A DNA stretch of 64,000 nt, from contig JBHGNT010000011.1 in the NCBI GenBank assembly GCA_043228905.1, positions 3,410,001 to 3,474,000 of the forward strand. Reading direction: 5' to 3'. This document shows positions 10,400 through 21,099 of this stretch, piece after piece; within the stretch, counting starts at the first letter, position 1; every line of letters begins with the position of its first letter. The notes beneath the pieces were generated by a model, which did no database searches, was not told the DNA's origin, and was given only the letters and a program-made list of their open reading frames with translations. A program made the position numbers and the translations under genes. This DNA comes from Azolla caroliniana (lineage: Eukaryota; Polypodiophyta).

Positions 10400-10986
10400 C
10401 GTTGAGCAAATCGACTATGCTTATATTGTGGAGGTCCAAGACATATTGCCATTCACTGCTCGCATAGACCGAGACGTCATGTACATCACATTAACTATGA
10501 TAATAGAAATGAGTCTAGCATTGTTGAAAATGTGCCAACTAGTGTTTCTAGTAATCCAACTCTATCCAATAAGTTTGAGGTCCTAAGCCAATTAGAAGAG
10601 GAGTCAAACAAATAAGTTCGGCCAAAATTGGAGCCGTTTGGTTGGACAGTCCTAGATCTATACAACCTTGTGTGGGTTCCATCTCTTCCAAGCATGTTAG
10701 TAGAGTTTTCTCAACCCAAGTACAAGTTAGGACACCAAGTTGTCAACTTCATATCCCAACTCTCTTAGATACCGGAGCCAATTCTTGTTTCATGGATAGA
10801 GATTTTGCCCGAAAACATCAAATACCCTTGCATAAACTTCCTTGCCTAGTTTTCGTAGTAGTGATTGATGGTTGTCCCATAGCTTCTGGAAAGATATTCG
10901 AGGAGTCTGAGCTGATACACATACTCTTAGGTGATTTAGGATGTTTAGTTTCCTTTAATATAATCTGTAGCCTTGAGCACCAATAG
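10400..10986 (+). pseudogene. Gypsy A nucleocapsid knuckle and aspartic protease
   Basis: A CCHC zinc knuckle (CLYCGGPRHIAIHC) is encoded near 10418-10460. The retropepsin follows in the ORF 10642-10986: IPTLLDTGANSCFMDRDFA carries the catalytic D-T-G-A, with DGCPIASGK further on. The frame is lost at ~10986. The linker to reverse transcriptase resumes at ~11190-11404 (DVFDKVKASVLPKHRPYDCP), where the MITE at 11405 interrupts it. Confidence 0.75.
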
Positions 10987-11404
10987 TCCTTGGTTTGCCT
11001 TGGTTTGAGCTACACAACCCAATAATTGATTAGAGACGACGAGAAATTAGGTGCCCTTCAAAAGGAAACATAATAGTCAAGGGTCGAACCCAGGATCCTC
11101 CCCTTGAAAAACATAGTGGTACCAATTCACCCTCTACCAAACATGTTGTTCCTCTTCATCAAATTTAACCATCACCCTACAACAATTATGCCAAGAAGGA
11201 GCAAAAGAAGATTTATTCTTATTTGCCATATCAGTTGTACCTTCTAGTGACACTCAAGGGAAGTTAGAGGGCTACATTCCTAAAAAGTATCAAGAATATG
11301 TTGATGTCTTCGACAAAGTCAAAGCTAGTGTACTTCCAAAGCATCGACCATACGATTGTCCCGTTGATCTACAACCAGGAAAAGAGCCACCATGGGGTCC
11401 AATC

Positions 11405-11797
11405 CATAGTTCCTAATATTCGCGTACGTCCAATTTACTGGACGTACGCGAACGTTTGCAAACGTACGCGTATGATACGCGATATTCGTTTGGCTTCTTT
11501 TTTTTTTTTGACTTTTTTTTGGTTTTTTAAATTTTTGATATTCATAATATTTTGTGAATAGAAGTGACATCTGACACACATACACACACACTCTCTCTCT
11601 CTCTCACACACGAGAACTAACAGATTTTCTCTCTCTACAAAATCTAGATATCTAATAAACATATTACATACTCCCTCACACAGACAAAACCCATAGCTCC
11701 TCTCTCTCTCTCTCTCTCTCTCTAGAGTCTAGATATACACTCACTCACTGTCTCCTCACACATGCAAAATAGGGCTTCTCTCTCTAGACCACACACG

Positions 11798-11832
<35 letters not shown>

Positions 11833-11995
11833 ACACACACACACACAATGTACACCATATACACCATATGTATATATAATATATCTATGTACCGCGTATG
11901 GATTTCAATCATACTTGGAGCCTTTTCACGTATGAGTATGATACGAATATTGGCGTTTGAGTATGACACGAATGGGACGTATGGCTAGAACTATG
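11405..11995. mobile_element. hAT-like MITE in gypsy A pol (591 bp)
   Basis: Ends CATAGTTC...GAACTATG are flanked by the 8-bp duplication GTCCAATC (11397-11404 and 11996-12003). Subterminal zones are packed with CGTACG/CGTATG-type words (11417-11480 and 11893-11985), typical of hAT ends that bind transposase. The middle contains poly-T, CT and CA microsatellites. No transposase is encoded. Excising it with one duplication rejoins the gypsy A reverse transcriptase frame. Confidence 0.8.
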
Positions 11996-12003
11996 GTCCA
12001 ATC

Positions 12004-13514
12004 TACAATCTGTCACCAACGGAGCTTGAGGTTCTTCGAGCATACATTGACGAGAATCTTGCAAGGGGATTTATTCGACATTCAAAGTCTCCAGCTGGTG
12101 CTCCTATCTTTTTCGTGAAGAAAAAGGACGGCTCACTTCGTTTGGTCGTGGATTATCGTGGTTTAAATAAAGTCACAATAAGAAATAGGTATGCTCTACC
12201 TTTAATTTCCAGTCTTTTAGAGCGCATTGGTGGGGCAAAGAATTTTACCAAGATTGATCTAAGGGGTGCATATAATCTTGTTCGTATTCGACCAAGAGAT
12301 GTGGAAGACTGCATTTTGCACTCGGTATGGCCATTTCGAGTATACAGTCATGCCTTCTGGGCTCACAAATGTGCCCACCGTGTTTCAACATATGGCAAAT
12401 GACATTTTCCGAGATTTTCTAGATATCTTTCTCATCATCTATTTAGATGATCTATTGATTTACTCTAGAACGCAAGTGGAGCATGATATACATATGCGGA
12501 AGGTATTCCAATGCTTTAAGAGAGTATGGTCTTTATGCCAAATTGTAGAAGTGCAGTTTTGATTGCAAAGAAGTCGAGTTCTTGGGTTATACCATTTCAT
12601 CCAAAGGTATCTTCATGGATCTAGCGAAAGTTCAAACAATATTGGAATGGCATACTCCAAGTTCCGTCTGTGATGTCCAGTGTTTCCTTGGATTTGTAGA
12701 CTTCTACCGCAAATTCATATGGAATTATTCGAAGATTGTATTGCCACTCACTCAACTCACCAAGAGAAATCCAACATTTGTTTGGACTCTTGAAGCAGAC
12801 AAAGCCTTTACTCAGTTGAAAGAGGCATTCACATCAGCTCCCGTCTTAGCTCATGTTGATATGAAAAAACCATTTATCGTTGAGGCAGACGCATCCAACT
12901 TTGCATTGGGGAGCATCCTATCACAACTAGGTGAAGATGGGCAGTTGCATCCAGTCGCGTTTCCCTCAAGAAAATTTAATGTTGTAGAGATCAACTATGA
13001 GGTGCATGACAAAGAGTTACTAGCTGTGGTCGACTCTTTTGCGCAATGGCGACATTTCTTGGAAGGTTCGCCTCATCAAATCATCATTTACAGTGACCAC
13101 AAAAATCTTACATATTTTCAGACGACTCGAGTGCTAAATAGGCGACAAGCTCGGTGGGCGCAACTTTTAACTCGTTTTTATTTCAAGATCATTTTCCGCC
13201 CAAGGAAACAACAAGGGCAAGCAGATGCTCTATCTCGACGCTCATATTTGGCACTTTGCCCTGGAGATCCAACTTTCGACAATCAAAGGCAAGTTCCCCT
13301 TGGTCTAGCAAAACTACAAGCAACCACGGTTTGTGCCACGCCACTAGATTCAAGTCTGCTTGATACTATTCGACAACAACTTCACTCTGATGATTTTGCT
13401 AAGGATTTCTTCGCCCACCTTGGTCCAAATCATGCATTTTGCTCCACATTGCTAGGGACATCTCGACGCTATAAGGAGTTCAAGTGGCAAGATAACGTAC
13501 TTTTCTACAAGAAT
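12004..13514 (+). pseudogene. Gypsy A reverse transcriptase and RNase H
   Basis: RT begins [20 protein letters not shown], then [33 protein letters not shown] and the catalytic YLDDLLIYS (~12440). RNase H follows in the ORF from 12582: FIVEADASNFALGSILSQ, EVHDKELLAVV, IYSDHKNLTYFQ and the QGQADALSRR end. The RT is broken by frameshifts at ~12290 and ~12555. The last codons (DNVLFYKN) stop at the AGAAT site where element D is inserted. The integrase resumes at 17023. Confidence 0.85.
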
Positions 13515-14487
13515 TGTTGGCCATCTTAGCATCCTTGTTGAGGTGAATCTGGTGTTGATAGAGTTGGGGGTCTAGTCCCCGCATATCTTCGTAGGACCAG
13601 GTGAATACGTCCCGGAATTCTTTTAATAATGTTATCATTGCCGATTTGTCTTCCGATGACATCTCCTTGCCCACGTGTACCGGACGCGCTTCCTCTCCGG
13701 TGCCCAAATTTACTTCTTCTAGTTGGGATGCCTTTACTTGTTGGGATACCGCCATTTCCCGTTCCAAGGCTTCCTGTGCTTGGCGCAGTTCCCAGATTGC
13801 ATCCTTATCCGGTTCCTCATTGGCCTCTTCCATCTGCACGATGTATGGAGATACCGCTTCTACCACATCCACTTCTAACAAAGGGATTATCCTTGGGTTC
13901 TCTTCAAGGTAGCGATCCACCTCCTCATCGGGTAGTCTTGATAGCATGTTCACACTTTCGGCATATAGTGGGGTTACGTCTTTGCCGGGGCCTGCTTGCG
14001 GTTGCGTGGGTACCCTTACTTTCGTTTTCCCTCTTCGGAACGTAATATTGTTCTTCTGCCAATTTTGTTTGATATGGGCAGTCCTCAACCATGGTCTTCC
14101 CAGCAGTAGTGGGTATGCCCCTTGAGCGTTCATCTGGAGGACTACCGCAGAAATTCGGAAAGCATGGCCTCCGATCGTCACCTCCAAGTTTCGGATCAAG
14201 CCGGCCGGTCGGACTAAGCTGGTGTCCGCCATCCGGAGCCAGAATGGGCATGGTTCCCACTCCTGAATTCCCAAAGTGTCGCATGCCCGGACGCTTATCA
14301 CGTTTACTCCTGATCCGCCATCGACTATCGTACCCAGTAGCTCCCGTCCTTTAATAATCGTAGTGATTGCCGGACTACTGGTGTCCACCACTACCGGTCC
14401 TTCCTCCGAATTTGAAAAAAATGTCGGAGCCAGTGCAGGACTTAGCGGAGCCAACGCCGATTTCAACCCGTCGGTGAATCGGGGCAC
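13515..14487 (-). pseudogene. Gypsy D protease and start of RT
   Basis: The ORF (from 14487) contains GRELLGTIVDGGSGVNVIS, a retropepsin active-site region reading D-G-G-S-G where D-S/T-G is usual, and PLLLGRPWLR typical of plant gypsy proteases. An acidic linker and FRDVFTWSYEDMRGLDPQLY, the segment preceding RT, follow. The RT then stops after the LNKDAK motif at the insertion boundary. The modified active site and missing RT make it non-functional. Confidence 0.75.
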
Positions 14488-14529
14488 TAGTTGCAGTAAC
14501 TAACCCAGTGGTAATGTGATTTGGCATTC

Positions 14530-16430
14530 CTGAAGTGCTTGCCACGTGGGGTTCTCCGGTTGTGCCTTTACGATGAGTTCCTCCACTGCATTCGTGCGCT
14601 CTTTCATTTCGGTGACATTGCATTTGTTGGCCTTTTCAATCCATTCAGTGGCCTATTTTCGTATGGCCTCCTATGCTTCCCACTCGTCATCTTTCCTTTT
14701 GATCTGGTGGTGACTTGCTGTATATCCGCTACTTCTGCTACCACCATATTGACTGTTGGTCATTTTTCGCTACTTTTAACCGGACATTGGTTGTTGTAAT
14801 GACCTTCCCAGCCGCAATAGTAACAATACACCTTTCGGGTATTGCTAGATTCAGCTTTTGGCCCGGTACCCGGTTGAAATCCCGTTACCGCTTGGTTAGG
14901 TTCTTCTGTTCTTCTTTGTTCCGGTTGGGCGCTACTTATGCCTCTATCCGACTCTCGTTGGTACTCTTTTGTTGGCTACTGACGATCCTCTTTTGGAAAG
15001 TTCCATTTCTTAATAATGTGTTTGTTGTTCTTGTAACCCTACCGGTGCTAGTCTTCGTAGTCTCCTCGTTGGTCCTCCTTCCTCTGGTTGTAGCTAGGAG
15101 AGTAATTGCAACCATACCGGTCACTATTATAATCTTGGTTCCTATCATACCGGTTCCGGTCATAAGTATACCTTCTCCGGTCGTAATCCGGGGAGTAGTC
15201 CCGTTCATACCGATCTCAGTTGTAGCCTTCCCTGCGTCGGTCGTCGCAATCGCTCCCATAGTCGTCGCGTCTTCTATCATTATACCGATCCCCACGTTCT
15301 GGTCGGTATCAGTCCTCCCTCCGAAACCGTTCGTCGTCCGGTTCGTGACTGCTACTTGGTTCAATGATCCACACCGGTGCCGCTTGTCGGTTGAGCAAGT
15401 TGTACTCGCATCGGTCCGTTGTGTTTGCCCGTGAGTGGCAGATCATACATTGCGTCCTCATTGTGCAGTCTACCGTCGAATGGCCTAGGCTTAGACACGT
15501 TGTGCATTGCAACTCTTGGTGAAACCTAAGATCCTCCTTATTTGGAAGGGCCCTCTGCAAGGCTCCCATCGTCATTAGGGAGCTATGTTTATCCATTTCC
15601 AGCACCTGATCGATGACTTGATCCATTGTGCTAGCCTGGAAATCTAGTACCCCGTACATCGTTCGGAGGGGTTCCCGTAGAGCGGCCAGAAACACCGCTT
15701 TCGCCTCCTCCTCTAGAGGTGCCCTTGTTAACTGGATGTGTAGTGTTTGAAATCGGATGATAAATTGGGGCACCATCTCCTGCTCCTCTTGGTGGTTGTG
15801 TAAAACTGACCGACCAGTTCACATTGTTCCATTTGCCTATGGAATAGTCGGAGGAATTTGTTTTCAAGCCCTCAAATGTGGCAAAGTTTCCGGGTAGGTG
15901 CTTTGCATGCCAGCGGGCCGCCGGTCCCTTTAATGTCATGCCGAATTCGGTAATTTTTTACCATTCGGCTTCTGGTTTGGTCAGCCTTTGGGACACATGA
16001 TTCGCTTCCCATGTTTGTAAGAATGCATAGACGTGCGCCTCCGCATCAGGGTCATCACGGTACTTCGGATATGGGTGCATCATGGTGTAGTCTTCAGAAG
16101 GTTGTACCGGAGATGTGTGGTCTAGTTTGTGTGCGTGGTTTTCCGCTTTCTCCGCGGGTGGTGTTGGTGAGCCGTTCGATTCGTCTTCCGGAGTATCATG
16201 GTTGCTTTTGTAATTCGACTGAACGCTCTGTTCACTATCCGATTCCGACTCTAAGGTCGAGAATACCCTCGAGTCTCCGTTGCCTTTGGCAAGCGTCCGT
16301 AGTCGCGATTCTGCCTCTTGCAAGCTCGTTAGACCACTGCCCTCGTCAGAAAGTTGTTGTTTTTGGAACCGAAGTGCTTCTTCCGTGACCCTCCGAAACA
16401 CTCTGGGAAAAGACCGCCTTTGCTATCTTC
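14530..16430 (-). pseudogene. Gypsy D gag
   Basis: From 16401 the minus strand encodes an acidic N-terminal part (LESESDSEQSVQ, PKYRDDPDAEAHVYAFL) and capsid (MTLKGPAARWHAKHLPGNF from ~15939). The next segment is QLTRAPLEEEAKAVFLAALR and a Cys-rich stretch (CTTCLSLGHSTVDC, CMICHSRANTTDRC). An Arg/Asp/Tyr-rich linker (15340-15040) and a CCHC knuckle (CYYCGWEGHYNNQC, ~14820-14779) complete it. Stops at ~15958, ~15320 and ~15050 look like former Trp codons. Hydrophobic plus-strand frames across the linker are shadows. Confidence 0.7.
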
Positions 16431-16559
16431 GGGCTAGTCTTCTTCCTCGTTCGATGATTTGGTTGTTAGTCGGTCGAGACATCCATCCCCCGGTGTTCTC
16501 TGCTCACTGTAGAAATCGTGGTCGCCAAAAACGGTGTTATCCTTTAAGCTGGACAAGCC

Positions 16560-17022
16560 CTAACACAGGGTGTCCCTATGGAACACTTCACCAAAGGGTG
16601 GTACAGTGAGATATGGATGGACCGTGGTATCAAATGGGTCTTAACCGGTTACTAACTTGCACTGTTAATGATCGTAACACACGCGTAAGATTAATTATAT
16701 TAAGCACGGGAAGGTAACCAAATAGACACTAAACAATACGTAAAACAACAACACTTCTATTAATTATCCGTTCCTGATTACATTCTTACCAGGTCCTTTT
16801 ATAGGTCTCCGACTGAGTTACAAACTGGTGCCAACTGGCAACCGGCAACGATCTAGTCCGGATCCAAATCGGCATACCGATTCTGGGTCAGTCCACTCGC
16901 TTCTCAAAATAACAGAATACTTCTTAATTATAACTCCCTATCCCTAATTAAATACCCCTTTCACACTCTAGAGTCTAACCGGCCCTTTGGCCTTGCCAGC
17001 CCTTTGGCCTTGCCGGCCAACA
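16560..17022 (-). mobile_element. 5' LTR and leader of gypsy D
   Basis: On the minus strand the element starts TGTTGGCCGGCAAGG with two copies of 'ggcaaggccaaaggg'. A TATAAAAGG TATA-like site lies near 16803-16795 and poly-T/AT-rich sequence follows. The inner LTR boundary is not certain because there is no second LTR to compare. A TTTTTGGCGACC motif near 16535 could be the primer-binding region. Confidence 0.55.
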
Positions 17023-17990
17023 AGAATCTCCTTTATGTCCCTGATGGATCACCACACCTTCAAGTGTTGAAGCACTATCATGATGCTCGTATGGCCGGAC
17101 ACTTTGGTATTGCTAAGACCATGGAGCTAGTGAAGCGATCATTTTGGTGGCCTCATTTACAACAATTTGTCGAAGATTACATTCGCACATGTGACACATG
17201 TTGTCGAGCTAAAATGCCTAGGCATCATCCTTATGGGTTGTTACAACCATTACCAACTCCGAGCAAGCCATGGCAGTCAATTTCTATGGATTTCATTACA
17301 GATCTGCCACCTTCACAAGGTTTTGATGCTATTTTAACCGTAGTGGATCGATTTACTAAGATGGCACATTTCTTGCCCTGCGTAAAAAACATCAATAGTC
17401 AAGAAACAGCAGATATCATTATGCATGAAGTATTTCGTCATCATGTTCTTCCAAAGTACATAATTAGTGATCATGGTCTGCAATTTATCTCTCACTTTTG
17501 GAAGCACCTATGTGACGGGCTACGAATCTCTTGCAAACTCTCTTCAGCATATCATCCCGAAACTGATGGCCAAACAAAGCGCACAAATCAAACACTTGAG
17601 CAATATCTTCGATGTTTTCATTAGATATCAACAAGATGATTGGAGTCATATATTGCATCGTGCAGAGTTTGCATACAATAACACCATACACTCTTTTACC
17701 AAGGTCACACCTTTCTATGCCCATACTGGCAACCATCCTCGATGGTGTCTCTTGGAGATTCCAGTGATCTCACCAAACCCTAGTACGGAGCAACACCTCC
17801 ACCGACTCCAACACCTCCAGTCCGATTTGTCTTCACATCTTCAGAAAGCTCAAGCCCAACATAAGGCCCATGTAGATCGACATCTTCTTCCGTCTCCATT
17901 CAAGGTTGGTGATCGGGTATGGTTGTTACATCGTCACATAAAGACTACTCGACCATGTGATAAGCTAGATTATAAACACTTGGGTTCTGT
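17023..17990 (+). pseudogene. Gypsy A integrase
   Basis: It resumes gypsy A after element D with NLLYVPDGSPHLQVLKHYHD. The His-His-Cys-Cys finger follows (HYHDARMAGHFG ... CDTCCRAKMPRHHP), then the core: SISMDFITDLPPSQG, DRFTKMAHFLP, ISDHGLQFISHFW and SAYHPETDGQT. The frame shifts at ~17600, after which QQDDWSHILHRAEFAYN and VGDRVWLLHRHIKTTRP are in another frame. Catalytic Asp residues are seen. The ORF is broken at the 59-bp duplication starting 17932. Confidence 0.85.
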
Positions 17991-18049
17991 CGTCACATAA
18001 AGACTACTCGACCATGTGATAAGCTAGATTATAAACACTTGGGTCCTTT
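17932..18049. repeat. 59-bp tandem duplication in gypsy A integrase
   Basis: Two adjacent copies start 'cgtcacataaagactactcg' at 17932 and 17991. They are almost identical until the second diverges at 'gggtcct'. The duplication introduces a stop and separates integrase from the chromodomain. Confidence 0.9.
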
Positions 18050-18432
18050 TGTCATCACAAAGCGGATTAAATGATGCAACATTCCATCTTGATCTTCCTG
18101 CAAATCTGCGGCTTCATCCAGTCTTTCACAACTCTCTTTTGGAACCTTGCCACACCAGCTCGATCCCTAATCATGTCGTGTCACCACCACCTCCTCTCCA
18201 ACTTGTTCATGGCCTAAAGTATGAGTTAGCCGCCATTCTCAATTCTAAGATTGTGCGCAATAAGTTGTATTATCTAGTTGATTGGCTAGGCTATACCCCG
18301 AGCGATCACACATGGTAACCCGTCAATAATGTTTGTAATGATCAAGCTCTTATCGATGACTTCCATCGTTGTTATCCCAACAAACCCAACCCTGCATTGT
18401 TTACAACTCCTTCCACTCGTCGTTTCAGAGGA
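18049..18432 (+). pseudogene. Gypsy A integrase tail and chromodomain
   Basis: LHPVFHNSLLEPCHTSSIP and the proline-rich segment end the integrase. A chromodomain follows: KYELAAILNSKIVRNKLYYL, VDWLGYTPSDHTW, with a TAA replacing the expected Glu codon after HTW, then DDFHRCYPNKP. A chromodomain at the end of integrase identifies a chromovirus, in which it directs integration to marked chromatin. The stop truncates it. Confidence 0.8.
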
Positions 18433-18439
18433 GGAATAG

Positions 18440-18920
18440 TGTCATGAATCCATGAACATTATGCTTCACCTGGACTTGAACCCAAGATTGTGTCATGAAC
18501 ACATGACCATTATGGTGTCACCCGGACTTGAACCTCAAACCTTGTAATCCATAGTTGAAAACCTCAACCATTAAGATAGCTTATTTTCATATAAGAAGAT
18601 AAAAGCTACTTTCTATATTACATTGATTATTGTAAAAACTCTAGATCATTCTAGAATGTTCTAGAATTTCCTAGAACATTCTAGAACATTATAGATATCT
18701 CTAAGCTATTCTATAGGAACCTGTAAATAAGGGCATACATGTATCCTCAAATCAATTCGAATCAACACCAATGTTTAGCTCCAAGCCCACCTTGCATCCA
18801 ACTCACCTTGTAATCATTCTATTCTAATAAACTCATTCTTCTCTTATCAATCCATTCTCCTCTCTTCTTTTATTCTCTTATACCTTCTTCAATCGTTCAA
18901 TTTCTTACTTTGTTCTAACA
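18440..18920 (+). mobile_element. 3' LTR of gypsy element A
   Basis: It begins TGTCATGAATCC directly after a purine-rich 'agaggaggaatag' tract and ends TGTTCTAACA. It is nearly collinear with the 5' LTR at 8510-8981 and keeps the ~11 bp missing there. The flank 18921-19052 is unassigned; it may be older copia LTR sequence into which gypsy A inserted. Confidence 0.9.
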
Positions 18921-19052
18921 ATATGTGGGGAAGCTGAAACAAACACAACTGTCTCTATCGAACAACAACAGAAAACTCAGAGAAAAACAATGGAAGAACA
19001 CAGTACACAAGAGAGTCAGAGAGAGCAGAAGAGTCAAAACTCAATTCAAAAT

Positions 19053-19296
19053 TTTTACGAGCATGACCATATAATATCCCGTGTGAGAATTTACCATAGT
19101 ATTCTATACACGTGGATAAAGTGTGAGGGTTAAACGAGAGTGTAAAGAAGGGGAGGATTACTTTTAATCCTCGGGATTCAAACAACCATTAGGACAAGTG
19201 TGAACTTGCCTGTGGGCCTTAGGTCTGGCTATAAATATGAGTCCTAGCTACCCTCATTTGACACATTATTGACTACGTCGAGACTCTGACATTGTG
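19053..19296 (+). mobile_element. 5' LTR remnant of gypsy element B
   Basis: It matches the first ~245 bp of the LTR at 27829-28283: 'acgagcatgaccatataat', 'gtgagaatttaccatag', 'ggctataaatatgagtcc'. The second base of the expected TGTTACG start appears mutated to T. After 'tctgacattgtgg' it switches straight into gag, so the rest of the LTR, the primer-binding site and the leader are deleted. Confidence 0.75.
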
Positions 19297-19500
19297 GGGA
19301 AATTGCCTGATACCTGGAGAGATTTTGTCACAGTTTTCAAGGGCCAATTTCTGAAACCTCCAACTCAAATATGAGTCCTAGCTACCCTCATTTGACACAT
19401 TATTGACTACGTCGAGACTCTGACATTGTGGGGAAATTGCCTGATACCTGGAGAGATTTTGTCACAGTTTTCAAGGGCCAATTTCTGAAACCTCCAACTC
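19233..19500. repeat. 134-bp perfect tandem duplication
   Basis: The unit spanning the LTR/gag junction of gypsy B occurs twice (19233-19366 and 19367-19500) with no difference that I can see. It contains the end of the LTR remnant and the first gag codons (from 'gggaaattgcctgatacctg'). The lack of divergence, against heavily decayed surroundings, implies a very recent duplication or an assembly artefact. Confidence 0.9.
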
Positions 19501-20320
19501 AAACCGAGGCAGCACAAGCTTTAATGAACCTCTCTAGCAGGAAGTTTTCCTCTCTAGAAGACTATGTTCACCATGCTAGAACCCAAATCCAAAAATCGGG
19601 TTTAGAAGGGGACAACTTGTTAATAGCTTGTTTTGTCAATGGCATCCCCAATTCGGACTATCACTGGATAGTGCACGATAAGGATCCCAAATCCTTCGAA
19701 GAGGTCGTTGAAATAGTTCTTCTCTATCAACGCACTTCGAAGAAGGATCATAACAAACCCAACGACGTGCCCGGGACTAAGTAGTCACAATTCGCTGGGA
19801 AACGCAAGACACCCAACGAATTCATGGATCACGATTGTAAGCGACAACATCCTTTTTGCGTATTCTGCAAAAAGAAGGATCTCCCGTAAAATTTTTATTT
19901 GATTCGGGAAGCTCACACAATTTTGTGAATGATCATTTGGTTCAGATATGGGGAATCCAACCCACTGTAAGTGATCACACCTATAAGGTGCACTTGGCTT
20001 ATGGAAGAGTACAATACATCAACAGGGCAATTCATTCATCAGGAATTTCTATTTGATACTTATATAGAGAAAGTAGACTTCCATGTAATGAATCTTTGTA
20101 CCACTAATGTAATATTGGGTTATCCCTAGTTTTATAATAAAAACTCTTCTTTGTCTATTGATTGGGTTCACCATTCCATTTTCTTTGTATTGAACGATTG
20201 TACTCATTTTATTCAATTTGTAAATAAACAATCTCTTTCGATTGTTTCCTCTCCATCAATATCCGAGTTGTCTTGTTCTTCTTTAATTTATTGTGTACTT
20301 GATCCGAACATTCACGTTTA
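19428..20320 (+). pseudogene. Gypsy B gag end and protease
   Basis: MGKLPDTWRDFVTVFKGQF, EDYVHHARTQIQKSGLEGD and VNGIPNSDYHWIVHDKDP belong to a retrotransposon gag (ORF 19428-19784). The knuckle region near 19830 is degenerate. The protease follows with VKFLFDSGSSHNFVN (D-S-G-S active site), INRAIHSSG and VILGYPWF-like sequence in a shifted frame, and continues to 20320. There it is cut by the antisense copia element. Confidence 0.75.
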
Positions 20321-21099
20321 TGTTAGGAATCGACCGGCCACAACCGGTTACACATTCGTATTCATGTGCAGAAATCAAGAACTAGTACACATACAAAAAA
20401 AACATGAAGGCATAGACACACCGATATTTTACATGGAAAACCCGAAATGGGAAAAACCACGGGGTCCACAAACCCCGAGAAAACATATCACTATAGTAGA
20501 GATGAAGTACAAATATAGAACTTAGAGGCAATGACCTCAAATTCTCCTTCGTCTAACAGACGGCTACAGAGTTACACTCTCACTCTCTCACTCACGGTTA
20601 CAGAGGCAACTACCTCGTTCTAACTTTACGATAATGATCACACACACTTTACTCAAGTTTGCCCTAGTTGCTAATAAACAAAAGCAACTTTCTGTCTATT
20701 TACAAGTATAGCCCACAAGAGGCATTTTAGACTATTTACAATTATAGTCTTCCGAAACAATTTCGGTTTTCGGTTTCGATTTCGGCCTTGACCTTGACCT
20801 TGGCTGAGATACTCACCAACACAGTACTTCTCTTCCCATCCAGAGGGACATGTTTCCCAACAAACTCCCCCTTCACTCCGGCATGGGGTACTTCACCAAA
20901 CCAACTCTTTGTCAGCACACATTTAGCTTTTCAGCTAACAACACCTTCGTCAGCATATCCGATCCATTTTCGGCCGTGTGGATCTTCACAAGAGAAAACT
21001 CCTTTTCTTCTACTTGTTCTTGGAGCCAATGATATCTTCTCTGGATGTGTTTGGTCCTCAGGTGGTAGGTGGCATTTTTCGCAAGGTGGATAGCACTCT

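Larger units (their letters stand above)
13515..17022 (-). mobile_element. Gypsy element D, nested in gypsy A, 3' truncated
   Basis: The insert has termini TGTTGGCC...GGCCAACA and perfect AGAAT duplications (13510-13514 and 17023-17027). On the minus strand it reads an LTR-like 5' region (from 17022), gag, two zinc knuckles, protease and the very start of reverse transcriptase. It then ends abruptly. RT, RNase H, integrase and a 3' LTR are absent, yet the outer end still shows GGCCAACA beside the target duplication. The simplest reading is an internal deletion that spared only the last bases of the 3' LTR. Confidence 0.8.

Noticed and set aside
14715-15434. 239-residue hydrophobic plus-strand ORF
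   Set aside because: It is the antisense shadow of the Arg/Asp/Tyr-rich gag linker of gypsy D; the repeated Asp/Arg codons read backwards as Val/Ile/Pro/Ser.
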